This document shows positions 15,448 to 23,171 of a stretch of 44,309 bases of DNA, one piece after another. The translations under genes were made by a program, and so were the position numbers. The notes under the pieces are model-generated. The model had not been told where the DNA came from. It searched no databases and was given only the letters and a program-made list of their open reading frames with translations. The stretch's first letter is position 1; the number at the start of each line of letters is the position of its first letter. The stretch lies in NCBI RefSeq assembly GCF_012650175.1, contig NZ_JAAILI010000016.1, positions 1-44,309 on the forward strand. Reading direction: 5' to 3'. This DNA comes from Sphingomonas sp. S2M10. Lineage in GTDB: Bacteria; Pseudomonadota; Alphaproteobacteria; Sphingomonadales; Sphingomonadaceae.

Positions 15448-16256
15448 CGGTGTTTCCTTGCCTTATCAATTCCATCGGCGAGCGCGGCGCGCGACAACTC
15501 TCCGAGCTGAAGCTGCACGATCGTGCCATTCGCGGCGACGAAGGCGGTTGCGGGATAGCCGGCGACTTCGAAGGCTCGGGAAAGCCTACGGTCGGGATCA
15601 AGCGCGACGTTGCCGGCACCGATGCCTTCGCGGGTAAGGAACTGGGTAACGGTCGCCGGCGCCTCACCCTGATCGGCGAGCAGAATCGGAACCTCTCCAC
15701 GGCGCGACGCAGCAGCATCGAGCATCGGCAGCTCGCGCCGGCATGGGCCGCACCATGTCGCCCACAGATTGACCACGAAGGGACGACCCCGGAAACGATC
15801 AAGCGGGAGCGGAGCGCCGGATGGCGTCGTTAGGGCGAGATGATAGGGAAAGGGGCCGTAGGTCACGGGCGGGATCAGCGCCTGAAGCGTGAACCAGAGG
15901 CCGCCAGCTACGGCAAGCGCTGCCCAGCCTATCGCCAGAGCGCGCGTTCGGCCGAGCCGGAACGCCAGCGTTACCGCAGCGCCGGCGAGGCCGGCGACGG
16001 CCGAGAAGCCTCCCTGCCATATAGCTAGGATGGAAAGTGGAGCATCGGCGTAGCTCGCCCAATGCGTCGCGACATAGCCGATCCGGGCCGTCACCAGCCC
16101 GACGACAATAGCACTGGTCGCGACCATCGACACTCGCGGGAAGCGGAACCGTCCCGCCAGCGCCGTCAAACCGAGGAACACGGCGACGCACAGAACCGCC
16201 AATCCGCGATCGACCGCCATCATCAGCGGCCCGATGGCAATTGCGCTGCCCATCAC
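15444..16256 (-). CDS. Membrane-anchored TlpA-like thioredoxin fusion
   Basis: A 270-aa protein whose first about 130 residues form four hydrophobic segments (for example GLAVLCVAVFLGLTALAG and IGWAALAVAGGLWFTLQA). The rest is a TlpA/ResA-type thioredoxin domain with ATWCGPCRRELP (C169, C172) and the cis-proline segment VAGYPATAF. The membrane part resembles lipoprotein diacylglyceryl-transferase-like segments rather than DsbD. It overlaps both neighbours by 4 nt. It probably supplies or drains electrons for the two periplasmic DsbA-like proteins encoded next to it (inference). Confidence 0.78.
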   Translation of the reverse strand: MMGSAIAIGPLMMAVDRGLAVLCVAVFLGLTALAGRFRFPRVSMVATSAIVVGLVTARIGYVATHWASYADAPLSILAIWQGGFSAVAGLAGAAVTLAFRLGRTRALAIGWAALAVAGGLWFTLQALIPPVTYGPFPYHLALTTPSGAPLPLDRFRGRPFVVNLWATWCGPCRRELPMLDAAASRRGEVPILLADQGEAPATVTQFLTREGIGAGNVALDPDRRLSRAFEVAGYPATAFVAANGTIVQLQLGELSRAALADGIDKARKHR

Positions 16257-17035
16257 AGAAACGCGCCTGCGCTCTTCCAGAGCATATAGGCTGCGACCAC
16301 GAAGATCAGCATTGCGAAAACCGTGGTGAGCGTACTGCCCGTGCCCAGACGCTTAGCGATCCGCGTGCCGATCAACCCGCCGATAACTCCACCGCCGATG
16401 AAGGCGAAGGCGAGCGGCCAATCCACAAGCCCGGAGAACGCGTAGTTGGCAGCGGTCGTTAGCCCGAACGCGGTGACGGCGATCAGCGACGTGCCGACGG
16501 CGTTGAGGATCGGCATGCCCGTCGATCCAATCAGTCCGGGAACGATCAGGAAGCCACCACCGATGCCAAAGAAGCCTGAAAACAGTCCGGTGCCGAGGCC
16601 ATAACCCAGCACCTTGGGCGCCTTCTCCCGGTTGCATTCTGCACCGGGATTACCAGCGTCACCCCGCCCGCGCAGCATCACAACGCCGACGACGATCATG
16701 ACGAGCGCGAATAGAAAGAGGAGCTTGCCGCCATCGACGGCCTTGCCCGCGGTGGATCCGAGTAGCGCACCGATGACGCCGGCAGTCGCATACATGCCGC
16801 CGCACCGCCATTTTACGGTATGAGCCTTGGCATGACCGATCAGACCGGTCGCGGCATTGGCCGCCACGGCAAACGCGCTCGTACCGATGGCGAGGTGCGC
16901 GTCGGGAACGCGCACCAGATACACCATGAGCGGCACGGCGAGGATCGAGCCACCGCCACCGACGAGCCCGAGGGTGAATCCGACCAGGCTGCCGGACAAG
17001 GCGCCAAGCAGATACTGGATTGGTTCGAGGATCAT
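16253..17035 (-). CDS. TauE/SafE-family permease
   Basis: A 260-aa integral membrane protein with about eight helices and the duplicated glycine-rich loops GLVGGGGSILAVPLMVYL and FFGIGGGFLIVPGLI typical of TauE/SafE (DUF81) proteins, which export sulfur-containing anions such as sulfite or sulfoacetate. I use the ATG at 17035, which overlaps the SQR stop as ATGA, rather than an upstream start inside SQR. Placed behind SQR and persulfide dioxygenases, sulfite export is the likely task (inference). Confidence 0.85.
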   Translation of the reverse strand: MILEPIQYLLGALSGSLVGFTLGLVGGGGSILAVPLMVYLVRVPDAHLAIGTSAFAVAANAATGLIGHAKAHTVKWRCGGMYATAGVIGALLGSTAGKAVDGGKLLFLFALVMIVVGVVMLRGRGDAGNPGAECNREKAPKVLGYGLGTGLFSGFFGIGGGFLIVPGLIGSTGMPILNAVGTSLIAVTAFGLTTAANYAFSGLVDWPLAFAFIGGGVIGGLIGTRIAKRLGTGSTLTTVFAMLIFVVAAYMLWKSAGAFL

Positions 17036-18264
17036 GCCGCCTTGCCGATCTCGTGTGGAGCGGCCATCCACTCACGGCCTTTCAGCATGCCCTGCCAGTA
17101 GATCGGGGGCAGCATCCGCTCTTTCAGGAACCACGCGGTGCGCGTCGGACGCGTTCCGTCCAGCAGCCAGGATGGGAAGCTGGGCAGCAGCTTTCCGCCA
17201 TAGCCGAACTCGGCGAGGACGATCTTACCGCGTTCGACCGTGAGCGGGCATGAGCCGTAACCATTATAATCGGCAACGGGGGGTCTGCCGTCGAGCGCGG
17301 CCAGCGCGTTGACTGCGACCACGGGCGCCTGGACGCGAGCAGCAGCGGCGGTCTTGGCGTTGCTGGTGCCAGCGGCATCGCCAAGGCCAAAGATGTTTTC
17401 AAATCGCTTGTGCCGCAGCGTAGTCTCGTCGACCTCGACGAAGCCGCTCGCAGCCGCAAGCGGGCTATTTGCGACGACCGCATGTGACACCTGAGGTGGC
17501 ACGACATGGAGCATATCGAACTCACGTTCGATCCGCTCGGAGACGCCGTCCTGCTTGCGCTCGAACGTGGCGACGCGGCGATCGGCGTCGACCGCGACCA
17601 GGTTGGACTCAAGCCTGAGATCGATACCGTACTTCTCGACATATTCCATCAGCGCCGGGACGTAGGTCGGGACCCCGAACAGGGCTGCGCCGGCATTATG
17701 GAACTCGACGTCGATAGCTGGGAGAACGCCGCTATCCCGCCAGATGTCGCAGGAGAGATACATCGCTTTCTGCGGTGCGCCGGCGCACTTGATCGGCATG
17801 GGTGGCTGCGAGAACAGCGCCCGCCCCTGCCGCAATTCCTTGACGAGCTGGTAGGTGTAGGGTGCCAGATCGTAGCGATAGTTGGAGGTGACGCCGTTGC
17901 GGCCGAGAGCCTCAGGCAGCCCTTCGATCTTCTCCCACGCCAGGCGCAGCCCGGGCGCGACGACCAGAACGCGATAGGTCAATGTGTCACCGTCTTCGAG
18001 CTCGACCGTGTTACGGTCGGGGTCGATGGCAACGGCGGGCAACCGTACCCACTTAACGCCCTTTGGCATTATGTCGGATTCGGCCTTGCGCGTCTGTTCG
18101 GGAGTGAAGACGCCGGCCCCCACCATCGTCCAGCCGGGCTGGTAATAATGGTCGGTCGCCGGATCGACGACCGCGATCGTCACTTTGGCGTTGCGCTTCA
18201 GAATGCTGGAAGCGGTCGCGATGCCGGCGGCACCGCCCCCGATGATGACGATGTCGTAGGTCAT
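17032..18264 (-). CDS. sqr: Sulfide:quinone oxidoreductase-type FAD enzyme
   Basis: A 410-aa flavoprotein of the SQR/FCSD family, which oxidizes sulfide to sulfane sulfur and passes electrons to quinone at the inner membrane. It shows the FAD dinucleotide fold GGGAAG (9-14), DHYYQPGWTMVGAG, the second FAD contact GLGDAAG (294-300), and the redox cysteines C160 (PIKCAGAPQKAMYL) and C339 (YGSCPLT). These two positions correspond to the pair that carries polysulfide in type II SQRs. The C-terminus has the amphipathic membrane-contact segment near FLKERMLPPIYWQGML. It overlaps the flanking genes by 4 nt on both sides. Confidence 0.92.
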   Translation of the reverse strand: MTYDIVIIGGGAAGIATASSILKRNAKVTIAVVDPATDHYYQPGWTMVGAGVFTPEQTRKAESDIMPKGVKWVRLPAVAIDPDRNTVELEDGDTLTYRVLVVAPGLRLAWEKIEGLPEALGRNGVTSNYRYDLAPYTYQLVKELRQGRALFSQPPMPIKCAGAPQKAMYLSCDIWRDSGVLPAIDVEFHNAGAALFGVPTYVPALMEYVEKYGIDLRLESNLVAVDADRRVATFERKQDGVSERIEREFDMLHVVPPQVSHAVVANSPLAAASGFVEVDETTLRHKRFENIFGLGDAAGTSNAKTAAAARVQAPVVAVNALAALDGRPPVADYNGYGSCPLTVERGKIVLAEFGYGGKLLPSFPSWLLDGTRPTRTAWFLKERMLPPIYWQGMLKGREWMAAPHEIGKAA

Positions 18265-18695
18265 TGATCAGCCCTTTCGGAACGGCGCTTCAGCGCAGGC
18301 GTGAGATCGGCAAGGTCGTACCCGGCTGCCTTTGCTTGGTCGACGATCGTCGCCGGGTCGGCGCGATCGGCCTCGGCCAACGCCCACAAGGTCGCCGCGC
18401 GCGTCCCGCTACGGCAGAAGCCGAGCGTCGGCTGTGGCAGCGTGGCTAGCGCCTCCTTCATGCGATCCGCATCGGCGTCAGTCGCCTTGCCCGGTACGAT
18501 AGGGACATGGGCAAACGCGAGACCGTGGTCGCCTGCCATTCGGGCCATTTCTTCCGCGCTTGGCTGGCCCGCCTCCTCGCCGTCCGGGCGGCTTGAGATG
18601 ATCGAGCGATATCCTGCCTTCGCGGCAGCGGCGAGGTCGTCTTGCGTCAGCTGGGGGGCGGCAGAGAAGGACGAGGTGATCTGCTTGAAAGCCAT
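18261..18695 (-). CDS. TIGR01244-family sulfur transferase/phosphatase-like protein
   Basis: A 144-aa protein of the beta-lactamase-hydrolase-like/DUF442 group. The dual-specificity-phosphatase-like loop FCRSGTRA holds C94 and R99, and GYRSIISSRPDGEE matches the N-terminal part of the family. This domain is often fused to or adjacent to Blh persulfide dioxygenases, where it acts on sulfane sulfur. Here it stands alone between the YeeE/YedE genes and sqr. The start ATG at 18695 is 18 nt behind the preceding stop, one of the few genuine gaps in the operon. Confidence 0.85.
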   Translation of the reverse strand: MAFKQITSSFSAAPQLTQDDLAAAAKAGYRSIISSRPDGEEAGQPSAEEMARMAGDHGLAFAHVPIVPGKATDADADRMKEALATLPQPTLGFCRSGTRAATLWALAEADRADPATIVDQAKAAGYDLADLTPALKRRSERADQ

Positions 18696-18713
18696 GTGAT
18701 GTCTCCTGTCTGA

Positions 18714-19139
18714 TCAGGCCGAACGGCGGGAAGTGAATGCAAAGCGGTGGACGGCAACGCCGAGGGCCATTGCAGCGATGAAGACCAGTGCCGGCAGAGG
18801 CTGGATCGCCAGTGCGGCAATGGCGGGACCTGGGCACAATCCGACGATGCCCCAGCCTATGCCGAACAAGGCCGCACCGCCGATGAGGCGCCGGTCGATC
18901 GGCGAGGTGGCGGGCGTGTGGAATTGTTCGGCCGCGATCGGGGTCGAGCGACGCCGCACGACGAACCAGGCTATCGCCATCGGCAGGATCGCGCCTGCCA
19001 TGACGAACGCCAAGGTCGGGTCCCACGCGCCGGTGACATCGAGGAACGCGCGCACCCGCGCCGGATCGATCATTCCGGAGATGGCAAGGCCGGCGCCGAA
19101 CAGCGTCCCGCTAGCGAGTGAAATGAGGTTCTGGCGCAT
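18714..19139 (-). CDS. YeeE/YedE-family membrane protein, second half
   Basis: A 141-aa, four-helix protein of the DUF6691/YeeE group (LASGTLFGAGLAISGMI near the N-terminus and IGWGIVGLCPGPAIAAL in the middle). The cysteine in GLCPGP is the conserved thiol of this half. The frame is open far upstream, but that part is a shadow of the neighbour; the ATG at 19139 is chosen, overlapping the upstream stop. It pairs with the next gene to make a complete YeeE-like transporter for thiosulfate or a related sulfur compound. Confidence 0.85.
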   Translation of the reverse strand: MRQNLISLASGTLFGAGLAISGMIDPARVRAFLDVTGAWDPTLAFVMAGAILPMAIAWFVVRRRSTPIAAEQFHTPATSPIDRRLIGGAALFGIGWGIVGLCPGPAIAALAIQPLPALVFIAAMALGVAVHRFAFTSRRSA

Positions 19140-19576
19140 CACAGTATCACCCCGGACAGACGCATGATCGTGACCGTGACGACGCCGGTCGCCATGAACG
19201 TGACGGTCGCGGCGATGGACCGGGGCGACAGGCGGGACAGGCCGCATACGCCGTGACCACTGGTGCACCCGGACCCAAGCCGCGTTCCGATACCGACGAC
19301 CAGACCGGCGACGGCAATCAGCGAAAGCGATGCCGGAAAGCTGGCTTTCACGCCCAAACTGGCCGCAGCAATACCCGCGCCCAAGGGCAGACCCGCGGTA
19401 AAGAGCAGCGCGAGGGCCCATGGTGGACCTCCATCGGTAAGACCCAAAACTCTTGCGAACATGCCGCTGACACCGGCGATGCGCCCGTTGCCCAGCAGCA
19501 TGATCGCCGCGGCGACACCGATCATCAGCCCGCCGATGAAGCCTTCGAGCGGCATGGCATGGGGAAAGCCTGGCAT
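19139..19576 (-). CDS. YeeE/YedE-family membrane protein, first half
   Basis: A 145-aa membrane protein with the family signature GIGTRLGSGCTSGHGVCGLS, containing the two conserved cysteines of the CxxxxxxC type. It begins at the ATG at 19576 (an adjacent GTG is also possible). This start overlaps the stop of the persulfide dioxygenase by 1 nt. The split into two about 145-aa polypeptides is common in Blh/BigR-type sulfide operons. Proposed role: take-up or release of a sulfur species linked to persulfide oxidation. Confidence 0.87.
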   Translation of the reverse strand: MPGFPHAMPLEGFIGGLMIGVAAAIMLLGNGRIAGVSGMFARVLGLTDGGPPWALALLFTAGLPLGAGIAAASLGVKASFPASLSLIAVAGLVVGIGTRLGSGCTSGHGVCGLSRLSPRSIAATVTFMATGVVTVTIMRLSGVIL

Positions 19577-20493
19577 CACAGCGCATCCAGCGGAATTTTG
19601 AGGTAGCGGGTGCCGTTGGCTTCCGGCTCCGGCAGATGACCACCGCGCATGTTCACCTGGATCGAGGGCAGGATGAGCTTCGGCATCGACAAGGTGGCGT
19701 CGCGACTGGTCCGCATCGCGACGAAGTCGTCTTCGCTGACCCCTTCGTGGACATGCACGTTGCCGACACGCTGTGCGCCTACAGTCGTCTCCCAGACATA
19801 TTGGTCGCGACCCACCGCCTTGTAGTCGTGGCAGAGGAACAGGCGCGTCTCGTCCGGCAGCTGCATGAGCCGGCGGATCGAGCGGAATAGCTGGCGTGCG
19901 TCGCCACCAGGGAAGTCTGCCCGCGCGGTGCCGTAATCGGGCATGAAGAGCGTATCGCCGGTGAAGACCGCGTCCCCAATCGCATAGGCCATGTCCGCCG
20001 GCGTATGGCCGGGCACGTGCAGCGCAATGGCGTCGATGTTGCCGATGGCAAAGCGGTCGCCGTCCTCGAACAGCCGGTCGAACTCGGAACCGTTGCGCTC
20101 AAAATCGGTGCCGGCGTTGAAGATTTTGCCGAACACGTTCTGAACCCGGATGATCTCACGACCGATCGCGAGCTGCCCGCCAAGCGCCTGCTGAAGATAA
20201 GGTGCCGCAGACAGGTGATCGGCATGAGCATGGGTTTCCAGCAGCCAATCGACCGTCAGTCCCTGATCCCGCACGTAAGCGATCACTGCGTCCGCCGACG
20301 CGGTTTTGGTCCGGCCAGCCGCGGCGTCAAAATCGAGGACGCTGTCGACGATCGCAGCCTTTTTCGTCGCCACGTCCCAAACGACGTAGGTCGCTGTGTT
20401 GGTAGGCTCATCAAAGAAGGACTGAACGACCGGCGATCCGGCCGCTTTTGCGCGTCTGATCTGGGCGTTGGCTTCGCTCAAAACCGGGTCCAT
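19576..20493 (-). CDS. MBL-fold persulfide dioxygenase-like protein (Blh/ETHE1 type)
   Basis: A 305-aa metallo-beta-lactamase-fold enzyme and first gene of the sulfur operon. The metal site ETHAHADHLSAAPYL (H88, H90, D92, H93) is followed by HVPGHTPADMAY, VFTGDTLFMPDYG and RADFPGGDA, all as in persulfide dioxygenases. The start is placed at the third in-frame ATG (20493) because GGAG lies 6 nt upstream; two earlier ATG codons at 20505 and 20499 lack a ribosome site. The promoter region is shared with the divergent peroxiredoxin gene and contains a palindrome that could bind the ArsR-type regulator. Confidence 0.88.
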   Translation of the reverse strand: MDPVLSEANAQIRRAKAAGSPVVQSFFDEPTNTATYVVWDVATKKAAIVDSVLDFDAAAGRTKTASADAVIAYVRDQGLTVDWLLETHAHADHLSAAPYLQQALGGQLAIGREIIRVQNVFGKIFNAGTDFERNGSEFDRLFEDGDRFAIGNIDAIALHVPGHTPADMAYAIGDAVFTGDTLFMPDYGTARADFPGGDARQLFRSIRRLMQLPDETRLFLCHDYKAVGRDQYVWETTVGAQRVGNVHVHEGVSEDDFVAMRTSRDATLSMPKLILPSIQVNMRGGHLPEPEANGTRYLKIPLDAL

Positions 20494-20506
20494 GACCATC
20501 TCCATT

Positions 20507-20525
20507 TAAACAAACTCATGGTTTA
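20507..20525. promoter_or_regulatory. Candidate operator between sulfur operon and peroxiredoxin-arsR
   Basis: TAAACAAACTCATGGTTTA is an imperfect 19-bp palindrome with TAAAC/GTTTA ends. It sits directly before the minus-strand operon and 60 bp before the divergent peroxiredoxin. On the minus strand TTGACG and a TACATA-like box 17 bp apart (within 20521-20551) could be the promoter. AT-rich palindromes of this size are typical sites for ArsR/BigR-type repressors. Binding is inferred. Confidence 0.4.
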
Positions 20526-20584
20526 TGTAGCTGTGTAAGCGTATTGCGTCAACGGGGTGTTCGTGCCATTTGGGAGGAATGGAA

Positions 20585-21202
20585 ATGATGGAAGCGAACA
20601 TGCCGCGCTCGCTGCGCATCGGGGATGCAGCCCCGAACTTCACCGCCCGCACCACTCAGGGCGAGATTGCGCTCGATCAGTATCGTGGGCGCTGGATTGT
20701 GTTTTTCTCGCACCCTGCTGACTTCACGCCGGTTTGCACGAGCGAGTTTGTGGCCTTGGCTAAAGCGGCCCCTCAATTCGAGGAGCTGGATTGCGTATTG
20801 TTGGGGCTGTCGGTCGACAGCCTCTACTCTCATGTCGCCTGGCTTCGCGCGATCCACGACGTTTTTGATGTCGAGGTGCCGTTTCCGGTGATCGAGGATC
20901 CGTCGATGGCGGTTGGGTATGCCTACGGCATGCTCGACGAGCAGGCTGGCGATGCCTCAACGGTACGTGCAACCTACTTCATCGATCCCAAAGGCATTAT
21001 CCGCGCACTCAGCTGGTATCCGATGAATGTCGGGCGCTCGGTCGACGAGATGCTTCGCACGGTCAGGGCGTTGCAGCGTTCGGCCGATGGCGAGGCCTAT
21101 ACGCCCGCTGACTGGCAGCCGGGCGACGACGTGCTCCTGCCTCCCGCTTTGCCGGGGAACGCAGGCGCCGACTGGTTTCACCAGACGAAGGCTGACCGGT
21201 GA
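20585..21202 (+). CDS. 1-Cys peroxiredoxin (Prx6/AhpC-TSA family)
   Basis: A 205-aa peroxiredoxin with the peroxidatic motif HPADFTPVCTSEF (C51), the SVDSLYSHVAW segment and the extended Prx6-type C-terminal domain. It has no clear resolving cysteine; C70 is buried in a beta strand, so it is probably a 1-Cys enzyme. The ATG at 20585 stands 7 nt behind GGGAGG. Upstream ATG and TTG codons would overlap that site. It is divergent from the sulfur operon and overlaps the arsR-type gene by 1 nt. It likely removes peroxide or reduces persulfidated species during sulfide stress (inference). Confidence 0.87.
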   Translation: MMEANMPRSLRIGDAAPNFTARTTQGEIALDQYRGRWIVFFSHPADFTPVCTSEFVALAKAAPQFEELDCVLLGLSVDSLYSHVAWLRAIHDVFDVEVPFPVIEDPSMAVGYAYGMLDEQAGDASTVRATYFIDPKGIIRALSWYPMNVGRSVDEMLRTVRALQRSADGEAYTPADWQPGDDVLLPPALPGNAGADWFHQTKADR

Positions 21203-21609
21203 TGGCGATCTACCAGTCCCGCGCGCTTGCCGACGTTGCAGTCGAGAAGCTGCGCGTGTTCGCGCAGCCGCAGCGCCTTATGATCCTGTCCTATCTGCTG
21301 GGTGGCGAACGGCAGGTGGCGGACATCGAGGCGGCCACGGGCGTGACCCAACCAGCGCTCAGTCAGCAGCTTGCCGAGCTGCGGCGCGCCGATCTGGTGA
21401 AGACCAGGCGTGAGGCGAAGCAGGTTCACTACCGTCTTGCCGACGATGCAGCCGCACTGTGTGTGCGAACCCTGGAGGCGATGTTCGGAGCCGACGATCT
21501 GTCGGCTCCCCAAACGGCCCCGGCCCCCCGCCCAGTGCGACCGCGCGAGACGCCGTCCGTGGTTCGACCGCAAAACATCGGTGCGGCCGTTTTTGCGAGA
21601 GTTGGCTGA
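21202..21609 (+). CDS. ArsR-family regulator with a single cysteine
   Basis: A 135-aa winged-helix repressor. QVADIEAATGVTQPALSQQL, followed by AELRRADLVKTRREAKQVHY, is the recognition helix and wing of the BigR/SqrR/YgaV branch of ArsR proteins. BigR and SqrR sense persulfide through two cysteines. Here only C87 (ALCVRTLEAM) is present, and the position before the recognition helix is Val-Ala-Asp rather than Cys. The C-terminus is a Pro/Arg-rich tail of about 35 residues. It overlaps the peroxiredoxin stop (TGATG). Control of the divergent sulfur operon is inferred from position. Confidence 0.85.
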   Translation: MAIYQSRALADVAVEKLRVFAQPQRLMILSYLLGGERQVADIEAATGVTQPALSQQLAELRRADLVKTRREAKQVHYRLADDAAALCVRTLEAMFGADDLSAPQTAPAPRPVRPRETPSVVRPQNIGAAVFARVG

Positions 21610-21637
21610 TCATTTCGGCTGAAGAAGGAAAAAGCGG

Positions 21638-22183
21638 ATGCGTATGCCAATCATTGCTCTTGCAGGATGCTTGTCACTCATGAGCAGCGTCAGTGCTTCA
21701 GCCGGCGTGCCTAGGCAGGCGGTGATACCGGGATATGGCGCGATCACACCCGTCGAAGGTGCTGCGGAACGGCCCGATCGCAAGTTGCGCTATCGCGTGC
21801 TGTTCAATGTGACCAAGGCCGCGGCAACGCCGGATAAAATCAATCCATCGCTGGAGAAGGTCGCCCGCTTTTTGAACCTGCTGGGCAACGATGGCGTTCG
21901 TCCAGAACAAGGCGATGTCGTCGTGATCGTCCACGGTCCGGCGACGCCCATCGTTACCGAAGATCGCGCCTATGCGACAAAGACGGGAGTAGCTGCGAAC
22001 CCCAACCTTGCCTTAATTGAGGCGTTGAAAAAGGCGGGTGTATCCGTTCGGGTATGCAGCCAAGCTCTTATCGGAAACGGGATCGACCCCGCTACGGTAG
22101 GAAAGAGTGTCGAAACTGACGTGTCTGCGCTGACGACTATGGCGACTTTGCAACTGCGTGGTTGGGCACTGATCCCCGACTGA
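21638..22183 (+). CDS. Periplasmic DsrE-like protein
   Basis: A 181-aa protein with a signal peptide (about residues 1-22, ending in SASAG) and a DsrE/DsrF-like alpha/beta fold: KLRYRVLFNVTKAAA, DVVVIVHGPATPIV and VSVRVCSQALIGNGI. The cysteine in RVCSQAL corresponds to the conserved sulfur-carrying cysteine of the family. It would act as a periplasmic sulfur carrier or sink for the island. It lies 28 nt after the regulator, so it is likely the third gene of the divergent operon. Confidence 0.8.
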   Translation: MRMPIIALAGCLSLMSSVSASAGVPRQAVIPGYGAITPVEGAAERPDRKLRYRVLFNVTKAAATPDKINPSLEKVARFLNLLGNDGVRPEQGDVVVIVHGPATPIVTEDRAYATKTGVAANPNLALIEALKKAGVSVRVCSQALIGNGIDPATVGKSVETDVSALTTMATLQLRGWALIPD

Positions 22184-22526
22184 TCACGCCGACACGTTTA
22201 CTGTTTCGCCGTTCTAGTCCGTAACGCTGCTGGTGTCATAACCGGTCGGTTGTGACACCAGCAGACTACCATAGCTTTCGGCAAGTTTACGGTGCCACAA
22301 TCCCGCATCAGAAAGCGTCCGCTTCCAGAAGCTCTGAATGCATCGGCTAAGCCGATAGTTGGCGAATTCTGCCGACCGTGCCGAAGTTGGCTCCGCAAGG
22401 AAAACGAGCGGTTTTCTCGCGGTCTGACAATGCCGGTCCCGGCAATCCGAAAAGAGCAAGAAAACCCGTTGTGAAAACCAGCGCCATCTTGCACCATGCC
22501 GGTAGTCTTTTCTGGCGGGGTACGCA
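22184..22526. other. Intergenic region between sulfur island and resolvase
   Basis: This 343-bp gap holds a 38-bp near-perfect palindrome (22227-22264) about 265 bp before the third resolvase gene, and a smaller inverted repeat GAAAAC/GTTTTC at about 22400. No credible gene is seen. It is probably the res region of the downstream resolvase, and the palindrome may also stop transcription from the DsrE-like gene. Confidence 0.45.
22227..22264. repeat. Palindrome bracketing the sulfur island, right copy
   Basis: The arms CTGCTGGTGTCATAACCG and CGGTTGTGACACCAGCAG around a central GT pair over 18 bp with a single mismatch. The inner 24 bp match 13207-13230 at 22 positions. It may be a serine-recombinase site I for the resolvase that starts at 22527. 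Confidence 0.55.
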
Positions 22527-23171
22527 TTGCTCATTGGCTATATCCGAGTGTCCAAGTCGGACGGCACGCAAACGCTGGAGCCGCAGCGCGACGCGCTGTT
22601 CGCGGCCGGCATTGATCCGTCGCGCATCTATGAGGATATGGCATCGGGTCGCCACGATGCGCGGCCTGGCCTGACCGCCTGCCTGAAGGCGCTTCAGCCG
22701 GGCAACACGCTCGTCATCTGGAAGCTGGACCGCCTCGGCCGCGATCTGCGCCATCTGGTGACGACGGCGGAGGATCTCCGGTCGCGCGGGATCGGGTTGA
22801 AGGTGCTGGCAGGTGCCGGCGCGCAGATCGACACGACGTCTGCCAATGGCCGTCTCGCTTTCGGCATCTTCGCGGCGTTCGCCGAGTTCGAGCGCGAGTT
22901 GATCGCCGAGCGTACCCATGCCGGCCTTGCTGCGGCGCGCGCGCGCGGTCGCATGGGCGGTCGGCCGCGCAAGATGAACCGGGCGACGCTGACGATGGCG
23001 ATGGCGGCGATGTCCGATCGAGGTGTCGTCGCGGCTGATGTCGCTAAGCGGCTCGGGATCACGACCACGACCCTGTATGTCTATGTCAACGGCGACGGCA
23101 CCCCCAAGGCGCCGGGGCAGGCGTTGCTCGATGCGGGTCCCACTCGGCAACCGCAAAGCCAGGCTGCATAA
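22527..23171 (+). CDS. Serine resolvase (third copy), TTG start
   Basis: A 214-aa resolvase-family recombinase beginning at TTG with MLIGYIRVSKSDG (Ser9). It has WKLDRLGRDLRHLV as the arginine segment, the FGIFAAFAEFERELIAERT E-helix and a C-terminal helix-turn-helix (VVAADVAKRLGITTTTLYVY). It overlaps the transposase start by 1 nt (TAATG), so both form one unit. The sequence is clearly different from the two resolvases at the left end, so it belongs to a separate element. Confidence 0.88.
   Translation: MLIGYIRVSKSDGTQTLEPQRDALFAAGIDPSRIYEDMASGRHDARPGLTACLKALQPGNTLVIWKLDRLGRDLRHLVTTAEDLRSRGIGLKVLAGAGAQIDTTSANGRLAFGIFAAFAEFERELIAERTHAGLAAARARGRMGGRPRKMNRATLTMAMAAMSDRGVVAADVAKRLGITTTTLYVYVNGDGTPKAPGQALLDAGPTRQPQSQAA

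Noticed and set aside
19140..19643. Upstream extension of the YeeE/YedE frame to 19643
   Set aside because: The extra part is an out-of-frame reading of the neighbouring YeeE half and the dioxygenase; the ATG at 19139 fits the family.
22227..22264. Palindrome considered as an ordinary transcription terminator of the DsrE-like gene
   Set aside because: No T-run follows and a related copy stands at the other end of the island, so a recombination site is the better reading; termination remains possible as a side effect.
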